Below are positions 17,078 through 26,476 of a stretch of DNA of 64,000 bases, in pieces. Position numbers and translations under genes: made by a program. Origin of the DNA: an uncultured Bacteroidales bacterium (lineage in GTDB: Bacteria > Bacteroidota > Bacteroidia > Bacteroidales > UBA932); the NCBI GenBank assembly GCA_945874155.1, contig CAMCFO010000002.1:1-64000 (forward strand). The letters are read 5' to 3'. The notes under the pieces are model-generated. The model had not been told where the DNA came from. It was given only the letters and a program-made list of their open reading frames with translations, and did not search any database. Within the stretch, counting starts at the first letter, position 1. Each line of letters starts with the position of its first letter.

Positions 17078-18706
17078 CTATTTGTACTGGGCGAACTCGA
17101 TGTCGCTGGCAGCACGCTTAGCAAGTTTCTCGTCCTTCTTTGCAGCCTCGAGGTTAGCCTTCACTGCGGCAGCGTCACCTTCGCGGGCAGCGATGACAGC
17201 CTTAAGGTAAGCTGAATGAGGGCAATCGCAAGTGATTGCAGCCTTTGCAGCAGCGTAGTTGCCTGTGAGAGTGTTGGCAAGAGCAGCAACGAAGCCTTTG
17301 CTAACCTTAGCGGCAGCAGCCTTGTAGTTACCCTGATAGATGTCAACAACTGCAGCGTTCTCCTTTGCAGCCTCAGTTGCGGAAGCAGCGAAGTATTTTG
17401 CAGCTTCGTCGAGCTTGCCTGCACGGAGAGCAAGCACACCGAGAAGATTCTTCACATCAGCATCGTTGGCATCGCATTTTGCAGCCTCAGCCTTAGCCTC
17501 AGCATCTTTGCCGCCCTTTGCATAAACGACTGCAAGGTTGTACTGAGCGCGTGCGCTGGAGTATTTCTCGATAGCCTTCTTGTAGATGGCAGCCTTGTTC
17601 TCGCATTTAACGAGAGTTGCAGCACGGAGGAGAGCCTCTTCATCAAGAACGTCGATGTTCTCGTCAACGAGTTTGAGAAGTTCCTCGCTTGAGTAGTTGG
17701 TAAACTCAACGTTAGCGATGAACCTTGCACGACGGAGACCAGGGAGGACATCCTTTGCAAGAGTAGTGTAAACTGCAGACATATTCCTGATTTCCTGCTC
17801 GCGAACAGCCGGATCGCTGTACATGGAGAGGACGCGGAGAATGAGGTCTTTGTCCTCAAGGTTGGAATTTGCAACGAGAGCCTGGAAACCTTCCCAGTCC
17901 TCACCTACAGACTTCACGTTTACAGGAGCGTCGATAGGAGCCTTCTTGGTAACCTTGTTGAATGCCTTCTGTGCAGAATTTGAACGGCTGTCTGAGAGTT
18001 CGTTGTTGAATTTCTCAGGACCTTCAGGTGATGCATATGCAACGATGTCAGTGCTCTTGATGGTCTTGCGCTCGTTAGCCTTGGCAGCCTCTACAGCAGC
18101 AAGGAAGTCCTTCACTGACTGGCCCTTGAGTTCAGAATTCTTTACAGTTGAGCTGTTCTTTGCATAGATAATCTGACCCTCTTCAGGCATTGCGATGACA
18201 GCCTGATAGTTGTCAGCCTTGTAATCAACCCTGCCCTTCTTGCAAGCAAGCATATAAGTGGTATTTGCACCGTCTGCAGCCTTCTTCACAGGGAGGTCAA
18301 TCTTCTTGTCTTTGTAGCTGACAACACCACGGAGCTCAAGATAGCATTTTTCCATACCCGGCTCATAAGTGAAGTGCACCTTCTTCGTAACGGTTGCACC
18401 GGCTGAAGGAACAGTCTCATAGTTATCCTGAACTTTCTCGCCCTGGAAAACATAAGGCTCCATTGCCTGCTCACCGCCTTCGAACACAATCACCGGAGTT
18501 ACGGTAAGGATAGCCTTCGGATGGAAATAATCCTCAGGATAAGTAACGGTCACAGCTGCGTCGATGTTTCCGGCAACAACTTCGAGAACCTCTGGATTGC
18601 ATTTTACAATCACGTTCTCTGCCTGCTCTGCCATTTTCTCAGGGGAGCTGCAGGCTACGGCAGCAAGTCCCATAACGACAGAAAGGAATTTGATACTCTT
18701 TTTCAT
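17078..18706 (-). CDS. OmpA-like/TPR lipoprotein
   Basis: This is a 542-residue lipoprotein (signal MKKSIKFLSVVMGLAAVAC, Cys19). The N-terminal third is beta-rich. Around 220-270 there is an OmpA-like stretch (DIVAYASPEGPEKFNNELSD, then SRSNSAQ) of the type that binds peptidoglycan. The C-terminal 200 residues are helical TPR-like repeats that are very rich in Ala, Lys and Glu (NLLGVLALRAGKLDEAAKYF). It is probably an abundant outer-membrane or periplasmic structural protein linking envelope and cell wall. It is monocistronic, with its own promoter and terminator. Confidence 0.75.
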   Translation of the reverse strand: MKKSIKFLSVVMGLAAVACSSPEKMAEQAENVIVKCNPEVLEVVAGNIDAAVTVTYPEDYFHPKAILTVTPVIVFEGGEQAMEPYVFQGEKVQDNYETVPSAGATVTKKVHFTYEPGMEKCYLELRGVVSYKDKKIDLPVKKAADGANTTYMLACKKGRVDYKADNYQAVIAMPEEGQIIYAKNSSTVKNSELKGQSVKDFLAAVEAAKANERKTIKSTDIVAYASPEGPEKFNNELSDSRSNSAQKAFNKVTKKAPIDAPVNVKSVGEDWEGFQALVANSNLEDKDLILRVLSMYSDPAVREQEIRNMSAVYTTLAKDVLPGLRRARFIANVEFTNYSSEELLKLVDENIDVLDEEALLRAATLVKCENKAAIYKKAIEKYSSARAQYNLAVVYAKGGKDAEAKAEAAKCDANDADVKNLLGVLALRAGKLDEAAKYFAASATEAAKENAAVVDIYQGNYKAAAAKVSKGFVAALANTLTGNYAAAKAAITCDCPHSAYLKAVIAAREGDAAAVKANLEAAKKDEKLAKRAASDIEFAQYK

Positions 18707-18756
18707 TTTGTATGATATTAAAATGGTTTATAATTGTCCATAGACGCTTTACCGTG

Positions 18757-18788
18757 CAAATATAGTCATTTTTCGGCATATCTGACAA
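18757..18788 (-). promoter_or_regulatory. Promoter of the OmpA/TPR lipoprotein gene
   Basis: On the minus strand TATATTTG (18757-18764) lies 21 bases from an upstream TTG (18786-18788), which fits the Bacteroidetes consensus. Confidence 0.6.
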
Positions 18789-18900
18789 TACTGAAGTGTC
18801 CAGTTGCGTCATCATTACAAAAATAATGCAGAATTCGCACAATATCGCAAAATAAACCGCCCTTATCGGGAAATACGGACTATCTGTCACAATTTTTGCT

Positions 18901-18908
18901 TAAATTTG
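18901..18908 (+). promoter_or_regulatory. -7 box of the sigma-54 activator/lptE/secG operon
   Basis: TAAATTTG fits TAnnTTTG, 27 bases before the ATG at 18936. No clear -33 element is present. Confidence 0.45.
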
Positions 18909-18935
18909 TCCGTTTACGCAAATTACGGACAAAAG

Positions 18936-20186
18936 ATGAATGCAAACGAACTTCAATCGCTAAAGAATAAATACGACATTGTGGGGAACGATCCGGCGTT
19001 GAACAGGGCGTTGGAAATCGCAGTGGCTGTGGCTCCCACGGACATCACCGTACTGATAACGGGCGAAAGCGGTGTGGGAAAGGAGAACATACCCAGAATC
19101 ATTCACCAGAACAGCCGCCGCAGGACGGGGAAATACTTTGCCGTAAACTGCGGAGCCATTCCGGAGGGCACTGTGGACTCGGAACTTTTCGGCCACGAGA
19201 AGGGTTCCTTTACCGGAGCAATAGACACCCGAAAGGGATATTTCGAGGAGGCTGACGGGGGTACGCTCTTCCTGGACGAAATAGGAGAACTTCCGCTCGC
19301 ATCCCAGGCCAAGCTGCTCAGGGTTCTTCAGGACGGCGAATTCATCAGGGTAGGTTCTTCGAAGGTGCTCAAGACCAATGTCAGAGTGGTGGCTGCAACC
19401 AACGTGAACCTCTTCCACGCAGTCTCAAAAGGCAAGTTCAGGGAAGATTTGTTCTACCGTCTGAATGCGGTGACCATAATTATGCCTTCCCTCAGGGACA
19501 GACAGGGCGACATTAACCTACTGTTCCGCAAATTCGCATCAGACTTCGCAGACCGCTATGGTATGCCCAAGGCCGTACTCACGGAAGAAGCATCCATAAT
19601 GCTGCGCAAATACAGGTGGCCCGGCAATATCCGCCAGCTCAAGAATGTTGCGGAGACAGTTTGCGCGATAGAAGCGGGAAAGCACACTGGCAGGGGGGAC
19701 AAATTCGACGTGGATTCCGAGACCCTCAGGCAATATCTGCCCAATCAGGAAGAAAACCTTCTTCCGGCCACGGTATCCGGACGGAACGAATCCTTGGGAA
19801 ACAACAGTGAAAGGGAAGCCATCATCCGCGCAATCTACCAATTGAGACAGGACGTGGATTATATAAAGGGTGTGATATTAAAGAGTGGGACGGTTCCTCA
19901 ACAGAGTCCAGCCGCCATAGAATCATCCGAATACAATTACGGAAAGGACGGGGATATGAGCGTGGAATGGAAGGAGAATCAGGGAGTGGGATTGCAGGAC
20001 GATATGGAACCGGAAGAGCAGGATATCAACAATTTGACTGCTGAAGACAATTCAATAAGGCAGAACGAGCTGGAACTGATGAGCAGGGTTCTGAAAAAGC
20101 ATAACGGAAACCGCAAGGCAGCGGCTGAGGAACTCCGGATTTCTGAAAGGACACTCTACAGGAAAATCAAACAGTACAATCTATGA
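18936..20186 (+). CDS. Sigma-54-interacting Fis-family regulator without receiver domain
   Basis: The 416-residue protein starts almost directly with the AAA+ sigma-54 activator domain: Walker A GESGVGKE (about 43-50), the sigma-54 contact loop GSFTGA near residue 90 (a Ser for the usual Ala), Walker B GGTLFLDEIGELP, and the arginine-finger region DLFYRLNAVTI. A Fis-type HTH ends the protein (NRKAAAEELRISERTLYRKI). There is no REC or other N-terminal sensory domain, so control must come through expression or partner proteins. Its stop overlaps the lptE start (ATGA). It is probably the envelope-associated activator conserved upstream of lptE in Bacteroidales. Confidence 0.88.
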   Translation: MNANELQSLKNKYDIVGNDPALNRALEIAVAVAPTDITVLITGESGVGKENIPRIIHQNSRRRTGKYFAVNCGAIPEGTVDSELFGHEKGSFTGAIDTRKGYFEEADGGTLFLDEIGELPLASQAKLLRVLQDGEFIRVGSSKVLKTNVRVVAATNVNLFHAVSKGKFREDLFYRLNAVTIIMPSLRDRQGDINLLFRKFASDFADRYGMPKAVLTEEASIMLRKYRWPGNIRQLKNVAETVCAIEAGKHTGRGDKFDVDSETLRQYLPNQEENLLPATVSGRNESLGNNSEREAIIRAIYQLRQDVDYIKGVILKSGTVPQQSPAAIESSEYNYGKDGDMSVEWKENQGVGLQDDMEPEEQDINNLTAEDNSIRQNELELMSRVLKKHNGNRKAAAEELRISERTLYRKIKQYNL

Positions 20187-20710
20187 ACAGTTCAATGAAA
20201 ATGACATTACGGGCTCTGGCCGTGACGGCTATGGCATTATGTGCAATCGCCTGCGGAATCTATTCATTCACGGGAACATCCATTCAGCCGGACGTAAAAA
20301 GCGTAAATATTGAATATTTCGAATACAAGGCCCTGAGGGTAAACCCTTCACTTGCGAATGACCTCACCGAGGCAATGAAGGACAAGTTCCGCAAACTCAC
20401 CAAATTGGAGCAGGTGGACCAGGATGGAGACCTCACCATTGCAGGGGAAATCACCGGATATGATGTAAAGGCGACTGCCATTTCGGCAAATGAACAGGCT
20501 GCAATGAACCGCCTGACTGTCACGGTGAAAATATATTTCTCAAACAAAAAATATCCTGAGGACGATTTCGAGAAGTCCTTTTCTGCCTATGCCGACTTCT
20601 CAGCGGACCAGATGCTCGATGCCGTTGAAAGCGACCTTATTTCAGGTACGGACGGTATTCTGGACAAACTCTGTGAGGATATTTTCAATGCCACAGTGGC
20701 AAATTGGTAA
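20183..20710 (+). CDS. lptE: LptE-like LPS-assembly lipoprotein
   Basis: LptE plugs the outer-membrane LptD barrel and helps insert lipopolysaccharide. The 175-residue protein has a lipoprotein signal (AVTAMALCAIACGIYSFTG), then YSFTGTSIQPDVKSVNIEYF, an LptE-family beginning, and a C-terminal amphipathic helix. It is translationally coupled to the upstream sigma-54 activator and abuts the next gene. Bacteroidetes LptE is divergent, so the assignment rests on the N-terminal pattern and the context. Confidence 0.78.
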   Translation: MNSSMKMTLRALAVTAMALCAIACGIYSFTGTSIQPDVKSVNIEYFEYKALRVNPSLANDLTEAMKDKFRKLTKLEQVDQDGDLTIAGEITGYDVKATAISANEQAAMNRLTVTVKIYFSNKKYPEDDFEKSFSAYADFSADQMLDAVESDLISGTDGILDKLCEDIFNATVANW

Positions 20711-21283
20711 ATGATGGCAGGAGGAAACATAGACCTGAAAAAACTCACTGCGGACGAGTTGTCCGGAGTGGTGAATATTTATCCCTGGTTCGCAGCTGCG
20801 CGCCGGGAACTCTGCCTCAGACTTGCGCAGAGCGGTGAAGAAGACGGCAGAAGCCTCAGTTTCAAGGAAGCTGCACTGCATGTCCCGGACAGGAGGAAAT
20901 TGGTCTGTCTGCTGAAAGGCAAGCGTATGCCGGACTATTCGGATGTGATTCAGACTCAGGAAGAGGAACAGCCCGTTGAGCAGCAGACCTACCGCAGAAA
21001 GGTAAAGATGTCCGGTGGTGATTTTTTCTCCCAGGCAGACTATGCGAATGTGAAAGAGGAAGAGGACGGAAAACTGCTGGCATCCTTGAGCTCGCACAAA
21101 TGGGAAAAGGAAGAGGGGGAAGTGGCCAAAGACCTGGGATTCTACACTGAGACTTTGGCTGCAATTTACGCCGAGCAGGGCTATTATGAGCAGGCTGCAA
21201 AAATATATTCGCAACTAATTTTGGCATATCCGGAAAAAAGTGCTTACTTTGCATCCCTTATTGAAAAATTGAAAAATACTTAA
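20711..21283 (+). CDS. Conserved hypothetical protein with a C-terminal TPR-like segment
   Basis: This 190-residue cytoplasmic protein has no signal peptide. The N-terminus (GVVNIYPWFAAARRELCLRL) and a C-terminal TPR-like pair of helices (LAAIYAEQGYYEQAAKIYSQ) are the only recognisable parts. The middle is acidic and low in complexity. It starts right after the lptE stop and ends 12 bases before secG, so it probably belongs to the envelope-biogenesis operon. Function unknown. Confidence 0.7.
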   Translation: MMAGGNIDLKKLTADELSGVVNIYPWFAAARRELCLRLAQSGEEDGRSLSFKEAALHVPDRRKLVCLLKGKRMPDYSDVIQTQEEEQPVEQQTYRRKVKMSGGDFFSQADYANVKEEEDGKLLASLSSHKWEKEEGEVAKDLGFYTETLAAIYAEQGYYEQAAKIYSQLILAYPEKSAYFASLIEKLKNT

Positions 21284-21295
21284 AAGTACAATACT

Positions 21296-21625
21296 ATGAA
21301 GGCCTTATTCATAATCCTTACAGTTTTGGTGATTCTCGCCAGCGTGCTTCTCACCATCGTTGTTCTCCTTCAGAACAGCAAGGGTGGCGGACTCGCAAGC
21401 AACTTCGCTACAGGAAACCAGACTTTTGGAGTGCGTCAAACCACTGACCTCCTTGAAAAAATCACTTGGGGACTCGTAGCGTTCATATTTGTGGTTTCAG
21501 TCATCACCACTTTCGTTCCGAACATCAACAAGAGTGGTGACATCACCGACCAGATTGAGACCGAAGCGCCCGCTGCCATTGATTTCAACGGTGAGGACGC
21601 ACAGCCTACAGACAGCCTCGAATAG
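21296..21625 (+). CDS. secG: SecG subunit of the protein translocase
   Basis: SecG is the small auxiliary subunit of SecYEG. The 109-residue protein has two membrane helices (about 1-22 and 55-75) around the typical loop LLQNSKGGGLASNFA, with the conserved TTDLLEKITW. A longer acidic C-terminal tail is usual in Bacteroidetes SecG. It is the last gene of its operon and is followed by a strong terminator. Confidence 0.92.
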   Translation: MKALFIILTVLVILASVLLTIVVLLQNSKGGGLASNFATGNQTFGVRQTTDLLEKITWGLVAFIFVVSVITTFVPNINKSGDITDQIETEAPAAIDFNGEDAQPTDSLE

Positions 21626-21684
21626 TGAGTGCTGACATTTTGTCAGTATAATTCTGTAGGGGAATATAATTTGAATCCCGACTA

Positions 21685-21715
21685 ATCGTCTGCTCTTCGG
21701 AGCGGGCGATTTTTT
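21685..21715 (+). terminator. Terminator after secG
   Basis: An 11-bp stem (two G-U pairs) is closed by a cUUCGg tetraloop at about 21696-21699 and followed by TTTTTT. Confidence 0.9.
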
Positions 21716-21774
21716 AATTTTCAGAAGCTCAAGAAATTTGAGTCAACGAATATGAAAGAAAGGAGGAAAATTAT

Positions 21775-23820
21775 ATGGAAAACAAGTACGAAAATTTGCA
21801 GAAATTCGCCATCAACCTGAATGAGAGGGCTGCCCAGGGCAAACTGGACCCTGTCATAGGGCGTGACGACGAAATTCGAAGGGTCCTCCAGATATTGAGT
21901 CGAAGGACCAAGAACAACCCTATCCTGGTCGGTGAACCGGGAGTGGGCAAAACCGCAATATCAGAAGGCATTGCCCAGAAAATTGTGGACGGAAACGTTC
22001 CTGAAAACCTTAAGAACAGAATAATCTACTCTTTGGATTTGGGTGCGGTGATTGCCGGAGCCAAGTATCAGGGAGAATTCGAGGAGAGGCTGAAAGCCAT
22101 TGTGAAAGAGGTTGTGGACAGTGACGGCGAGGTCATACTCTTCATAGATGAGATTCACACTCTGGTGGGAGCGGGCAGAAGTTCCGGAGCTATGGATGCT
22201 TCCAATATACTTAAGCCTGCACTTGCAAGGGGTGAGCTCAGGACCATAGGTTCCACCACACTGGACGAGTACCAGAAGTATTTCGAAACCGACAAGGCGC
22301 TGGAGAGGAGATTCCAGATGGTGATGGTGGACGAGCCTACACCTGCAGAATCCATATCCATACTGAGGGGTTTGAAGGAGAAATACGAGAACCACCACAA
22401 GGTGAGAATCGAAGACGATGCCCTGATTTCGGCTGTAGAGCTGTCACACAGGTACATCACCTCCCGTTTCCTGCCGGACAAGGCCATAGACCTGGTGGAC
22501 GAGGCGGCATCCAAACTGCGTCTGGAGATGAACTCCGTGCCTGAGCCTATAGCTGAGCTGGACAGCCAGATCAAGCAGCTGGAGATTGAACGGCAGGCAG
22601 TCAAGCACGAGGGAGTGTCCCTGAAACTGGACAAGATTGAGGAGGAACTCAAGGAAGCCCGTGCAAAACACGACGTGCTGCAGAAAAAGTGGGACGAGGA
22701 AAAGGCCATAATCACGAAGATACAGAACGCAAAGACACAGATTGAAGACCTGAAAGTGAAGGCAGCGGCTGCTGAGAGGGCCGGAGACTACGGCAAGGTT
22801 GCGGAACTCCGTTACGGCAAAATGGCCGAGCTTCAGAAAACCGTCGAAGAGTACACGGCCAAGAAAAACGCAATCAAGGACCCTATTCTGAACGAGGCTG
22901 TTACCCCTTCAGACATAGCCGAAATCGTGGCAAGATGGACGGGAATACCTGTGAACAGGATGCTGGAAAGCGAGAAGGACAAATTGCTGAGGATGGAAAG
23001 CGAACTGCACAAGAGGGTCATAGGACAGGACAAGGCCATCAAGGCAGTATCTGATGCAGTGAGACGCTCGCGGGCAGGATTGCAGAACGAGAAGCGGCCT
23101 ATAGGTTCGTTCATGTTCCTGGGAACCACCGGTGTGGGCAAGACGGAACTTGCCAAGAGCCTTGCAGAATTTCTGTTCAACGATGAGAATATGATTACCC
23201 GAATCGATATGTCCGAATATCAGGAAAGGCACTCAGTGAGCCGTCTGGTGGGTGCGCCTCCGGGATATGTGGGTTACGATGAGGGCGGTCAGCTCACCGA
23301 GGCCGTGAGAAGGAAGCCTTATTCAGTGATTCTGCTGGACGAAATCGAGAAGGCGCATCCGGATGTGTTCAACATACTTCTTCAGGTGCTGGACGACGGA
23401 AGGCTTACCGACAACAAGGGCAGGACGGTCAATTTCAAGAATACCATTCTGATTATGACTTCCAATGCCACCGTGGAGCAGCTGCGGGCCACTATGCGTC
23501 CGGAATTCCTCAACAGGATTGACGAAATCATTACCTTTGAGCAACTTACCCGCGAAGACATAAGGGAGATTCTGCATCTGCAGATGGACGAGTTGCGCAG
23601 GAAGTTGGACGAAAACGGCGTGGGCATCAGATTCTCCAAAGCCTTCGAAGACTATATGAGCACGGAGGGCTATGACCCTGCTTATGGTGCACGGCCTATC
23701 AAGAGGCTTATGCAGCGGGAGCTTATCAATCTTATTGCCAAGGCAATACTGGAAGGACGGGTCAGCCGCGGCTCCACTGTCGAGGTGGATGTCCGGGACG
23801 GACAGGTGGTTATCAACTGA
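21775..23820 (+). CDS. clpB: ClpB-type AAA+ disaggregase lacking the N-domain
   Basis: ClpB solubilises aggregated protein with DnaK. The 681-residue protein begins at the D1 linker ([20 protein letters not shown]). It has D1 Walker [10 protein letters not shown], pore-loop [11 protein letters not shown], an intact coiled-coil M-domain (about 255-370), D2 Walker [10 protein letters not shown], pore-loop GYVGYDEGG, and Walker [12 protein letters not shown]. Compared with the usual 860 residues, the whole Clp_N domain is missing. The stretch between TSN (sensor 1) and [10 protein letters not shown] is about 20-25 residues shorter than in typical ClpB. The start is firm, with AAGGAGG upstream of the ATG. 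It is monocistronic between two terminators. Confidence 0.88.
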   Translation: MENKYENLQKFAINLNERAAQGKLDPVIGRDDEIRRVLQILSRRTKNNPILVGEPGVGKTAISEGIAQKIVDGNVPENLKNRIIYSLDLGAVIAGAKYQGEFEERLKAIVKEVVDSDGEVILFIDEIHTLVGAGRSSGAMDASNILKPALARGELRTIGSTTLDEYQKYFETDKALERRFQMVMVDEPTPAESISILRGLKEKYENHHKVRIEDDALISAVELSHRYITSRFLPDKAIDLVDEAASKLRLEMNSVPEPIAELDSQIKQLEIERQAVKHEGVSLKLDKIEEELKEARAKHDVLQKKWDEEKAIITKIQNAKTQIEDLKVKAAAAERAGDYGKVAELRYGKMAELQKTVEEYTAKKNAIKDPILNEAVTPSDIAEIVARWTGIPVNRMLESEKDKLLRMESELHKRVIGQDKAIKAVSDAVRRSRAGLQNEKRPIGSFMFLGTTGVGKTELAKSLAEFLFNDENMITRIDMSEYQERHSVSRLVGAPPGYVGYDEGGQLTEAVRRKPYSVILLDEIEKAHPDVFNILLQVLDDGRLTDNKGRTVNFKNTILIMTSNATVEQLRATMRPEFLNRIDEIITFEQLTREDIREILHLQMDELRRKLDENGVGIRFSKAFEDYMSTEGYDPAYGARPIKRLMQRELINLIAKAILEGRVSRGSTVEVDVRDGQVVIN

Positions 23821-23879
23821 TAATACGACCGGGCGTGCCGGTTAAGACACAATCCGAAAGGAGGGGTATAGGAGCCTCG

Positions 23880-23918
23880 AAGGGGATGAACAAAAGTCTT
23901 TTTGTCCATCCCCTTTTT
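23880..23918 (+). terminator. Terminator after clpB
   Basis: The stem AAGGGGATG...CATCCCCTT, with an inner ACAAAA/TTTTTGT helix, is followed by TTTTTT on the plus strand. It also marks the end of the convergent adhesin-like operon. Confidence 0.85.
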
Positions 23919-25598
23919 TCAGTATATCAGTTCGAATGCATCGAGCCAGAGCTTGGCAGTTTCGCAACCGGTGAAATAATCACCATAGGCAGATGATGCG
24001 CAAGATACCACTATGTGCGTAGGAACAGTGGTCATATCCCTGTAGTTCAATGGGATGGTAATCTGTCTCCATTCCCCAGTAGGCTGCTTTGTCTTGACCC
24101 CGTTGAGGGTTTCATAGCCATCCCCGTGAAAATAGATCTCCCCACAGGCAATGGTGGAAGCATCAGTGTTGAAATCCACAAAACTTGACTTATCCGTGGT
24201 ATTCCAAAGTATAGGGCTTTCCTTGGTTCCTCCATACTTCCTGTAATCCCAATATCCGAGGGCCACTTTGACCATACCCATGTCATAGTCGCTTGTGCTG
24301 ACGGTGACTCCATCCGGCACCCCATCAATATGGGTAATGGTACCAGCTGAATATTTCGCCCATATTCTCAATGCCTTAGGTCTGGTTGTCCACGGCCTTC
24401 CGAAAAGCACTTTGCCGCCCTTGGTTCCCACCATACCGTTCCAGGATCCGGCAAAAATGTTTCCGGCGGCAAATTTAACCACCGCATTGACTGACTGGCA
24501 GACCACAGACCTTTCCCCGTCCTTTTTGTCATTGTCATCCGGAGCTGTAATCACGAATCCCATTCCGGCAGAACCTCCGATCGTCTCGCTTCCATTGCCC
24601 GAGCCCCAAAATTCAGTCTTGCAGTCATCAATGGCACTTGCAGGGTCATACCACTTGTAATAACTTGATGTAACAGGACTTATGACATCGAAACTGGCAT
24701 TGGGCAGCTGGCGTGGAGCATCCGTGACAAATTCGTTCACATCCAGCATTTCATCACCGGAATATGGGAAGAACTCGTAGGTAGTGGACGGTTCCAGCTC
24801 TGTAAGATGGGCAGTAAACTCACCTCCATTGGTGCTTATGCAAGACTTGTCCACGACTGTCCAGTCGTCCCCGGAGTCCTTCTGCCTGTATTTGAAGCCG
24901 TTGTCCTCACCCTCTATGCCCACCGCCGTGAGATAGACCTCTTTTGTCCAGACATTCATATTGGTGAGAGTCAGGCTTTTGTCGGATTTGGTGACAAACA
25001 GTCGCCAGACCTCCGTTTCGCCGAAGTAGCTGACTTCCAGTTCTCTCGGAACCGCATCTCCGTTTTCGTCTGCAAAATTCACCGGATTGTCGAAATCTAT
25101 GGAATAATTGCTTACCTGTTTCGGACCGAGCTTGCACGTCAGCACCCGGATTGCACTCAGGTCGGCTTTCTTCTTGCTCACTTCGACGATTACCCTGTGG
25201 TTGACATCATCTATCGTGGCCGAGCCCACCTGTTTTTCCACCGTGAAATACCTCTCGACCGGCCTTTCAGCCCTTATGGTCCAAACAAAATCCTCATAAA
25301 CCGAAAGTTTCACCTGCATAGGCTGAGTCAGGTCGTGCCGGCCCTTCAGATCCTCCGCACCACGTATGTCGGTTCTGTCGAGAGAGAATGATTTGATGTT
25401 GACATTTTTCAAATCGACAGTCTCTTCAAGTTTTATAAGAACCGTCAGTTTGTTCTGGTCTATGGTCACGGTTCCGCCATCCACATCCATAGTCAGGATA
25501 TGAGGCACCACAAGCGGATATGGGATGTCGTTTTTGATGCAGGACGAGAGGACTGCAACTGCGGATAGGAGAGATATGATGGAAATGCGTCTTGACAT
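23919..25598 (-). CDS. PCMD-domain surface lipoprotein (last gene of the adhesin-like operon)
   Basis: This 559-residue lipoprotein (signal up to LSSC, Cys20) has N-terminal beta-sandwich repeats, a Fn3-like segment ending in VTDAPRQLPNASFDV, and a C-terminal PCMD domain (about 310-559) with YKWYDPASAIDDCKTEFWGS, FAAGNIFAGSW, and CASSAYGDYFTGCETAKLWL. PCMD is a putative carbohydrate-binding beta-sandwich domain of Bacteroidetes. Its C-terminal half is nearly the same as that of the gene at 27220. It is the last of seven tightly packed genes. Confidence 0.78.
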   Translation of the reverse strand: MSRRISIISLLSAVAVLSSCIKNDIPYPLVVPHILTMDVDGGTVTIDQNKLTVLIKLEETVDLKNVNIKSFSLDRTDIRGAEDLKGRHDLTQPMQVKLSVYEDFVWTIRAERPVERYFTVEKQVGSATIDDVNHRVIVEVSKKKADLSAIRVLTCKLGPKQVSNYSIDFDNPVNFADENGDAVPRELEVSYFGETEVWRLFVTKSDKSLTLTNMNVWTKEVYLTAVGIEGEDNGFKYRQKDSGDDWTVVDKSCISTNGGEFTAHLTELEPSTTYEFFPYSGDEMLDVNEFVTDAPRQLPNASFDVISPVTSSYYKWYDPASAIDDCKTEFWGSGNGSETIGGSAGMGFVITAPDDNDKKDGERSVVCQSVNAVVKFAAGNIFAGSWNGMVGTKGGKVLFGRPWTTRPKALRIWAKYSAGTITHIDGVPDGVTVSTSDYDMGMVKVALGYWDYRKYGGTKESPILWNTTDKSSFVDFNTDASTIACGEIYFHGDGYETLNGVKTKQPTGEWRQITIPLNYRDMTTVPTHIVVSCASSAYGDYFTGCETAKLWLDAFELIY

Positions 25599-25608
25599 AG
25601 TAAAGATG

Positions 25609-26475
25609 TTACAGATGTACGGCGAGTCCGAAATTGAGAGAGAGCAGGTTCACATTGGCCTGAGCCTTGACTTTATGCCTTGCCCCTGTCAGTACTCCTT
25701 CATTGTAGGCTCTGGAATAATTGTAGGAGGCTTCAGCAAGCGAAAGGGACAGGAATACCGATATGTTGTTCATCGGGAAATAGACCAGGCCGGGACTGAG
25801 AGCCAGACTGAATTTATCGTTTGTCGTGTAGTTGGATGAAGGATTGCCCATTGCGAAGCTGCTTCTGGACTTGGTGTATCCGGCAGCCAGGTCGAGAAAG
25901 AGTCCCACTCTGCCCCTCTGGTCCAGACCGAGATAGGAACGGTTATACACCGCAGCGCCCCAAGACTGGGTGTCGGCCTTGATATCCTTCACGCTGAAAT
26001 CGAAATTGCCGAGCAAATCAAGGGTGGATGCATCCACTGAAGCTCCTCCGTTGGTGTACTGGAATCTCAAGCCTATGGACTGGTTGGGCATATATGCATA
26101 GGAACCGTGAACAGTGAGCCTGACAATGGAAGCTGAAGCATAGGTATCCTCCAGAAGCAGCAGGAATTCGCTGTTGTCCGAAGACATATTCATATAGGAG
26201 GCTGTCATTCCTATCTGCCACTCCCCTTTCGGAATAATCAGGTGCGTGCGGAGGCTTCTTTTCGTGAAATCCGTGGTATCCCTCTTCAGGCGCAGACCCA
26301 GTTTTACCGGTTTCCTTCCTGCCTTGCCTCTGTGGACGGGCTCAGTTGCGGAAGCCTCGACCAGGGTGGTATCTGCATCCGATGTTCCGACAGCCACACC
26401 GGTCTTCTCCGGTTCCGAGGCCGCTGCCCAAAGAGGCAGTATCAATGCTGTCAATATTGCTGCTGTCCTTCTCAT
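25609..26475 (-). CDS. Predicted outer-membrane beta-barrel protein
   Basis: The 288-residue protein has a signal peptide (MRRTAAILTALILPLWAAAS), a disordered Lys/Arg/Thr-rich linker, and from about residue 75 a barrel of alternating amphipathic strands ending in LNFGLAVHL. The C-terminal hydrophobic strand is typical of outer-membrane barrels. It is about one base from the preceding barrel gene and 10 bases from the PCMD gene. Possibly it anchors or exports neighbouring lipoproteins; this is inference. Confidence 0.65.
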   Translation of the reverse strand: MRRTAAILTALILPLWAAASEPEKTGVAVGTSDADTTLVEASATEPVHRGKAGRKPVKLGLRLKRDTTDFTKRSLRTHLIIPKGEWQIGMTASYMNMSSDNSEFLLLLEDTYASASIVRLTVHGSYAYMPNQSIGLRFQYTNGGASVDASTLDLLGNFDFSVKDIKADTQSWGAAVYNRSYLGLDQRGRVGLFLDLAAGYTKSRSSFAMGNPSSNYTTNDKFSLALSPGLVYFPMNNISVFLSLSLAEASYNYSRAYNEGVLTGARHKVKAQANVNLLSLNFGLAVHL

Positions 26476-26476
26476 C

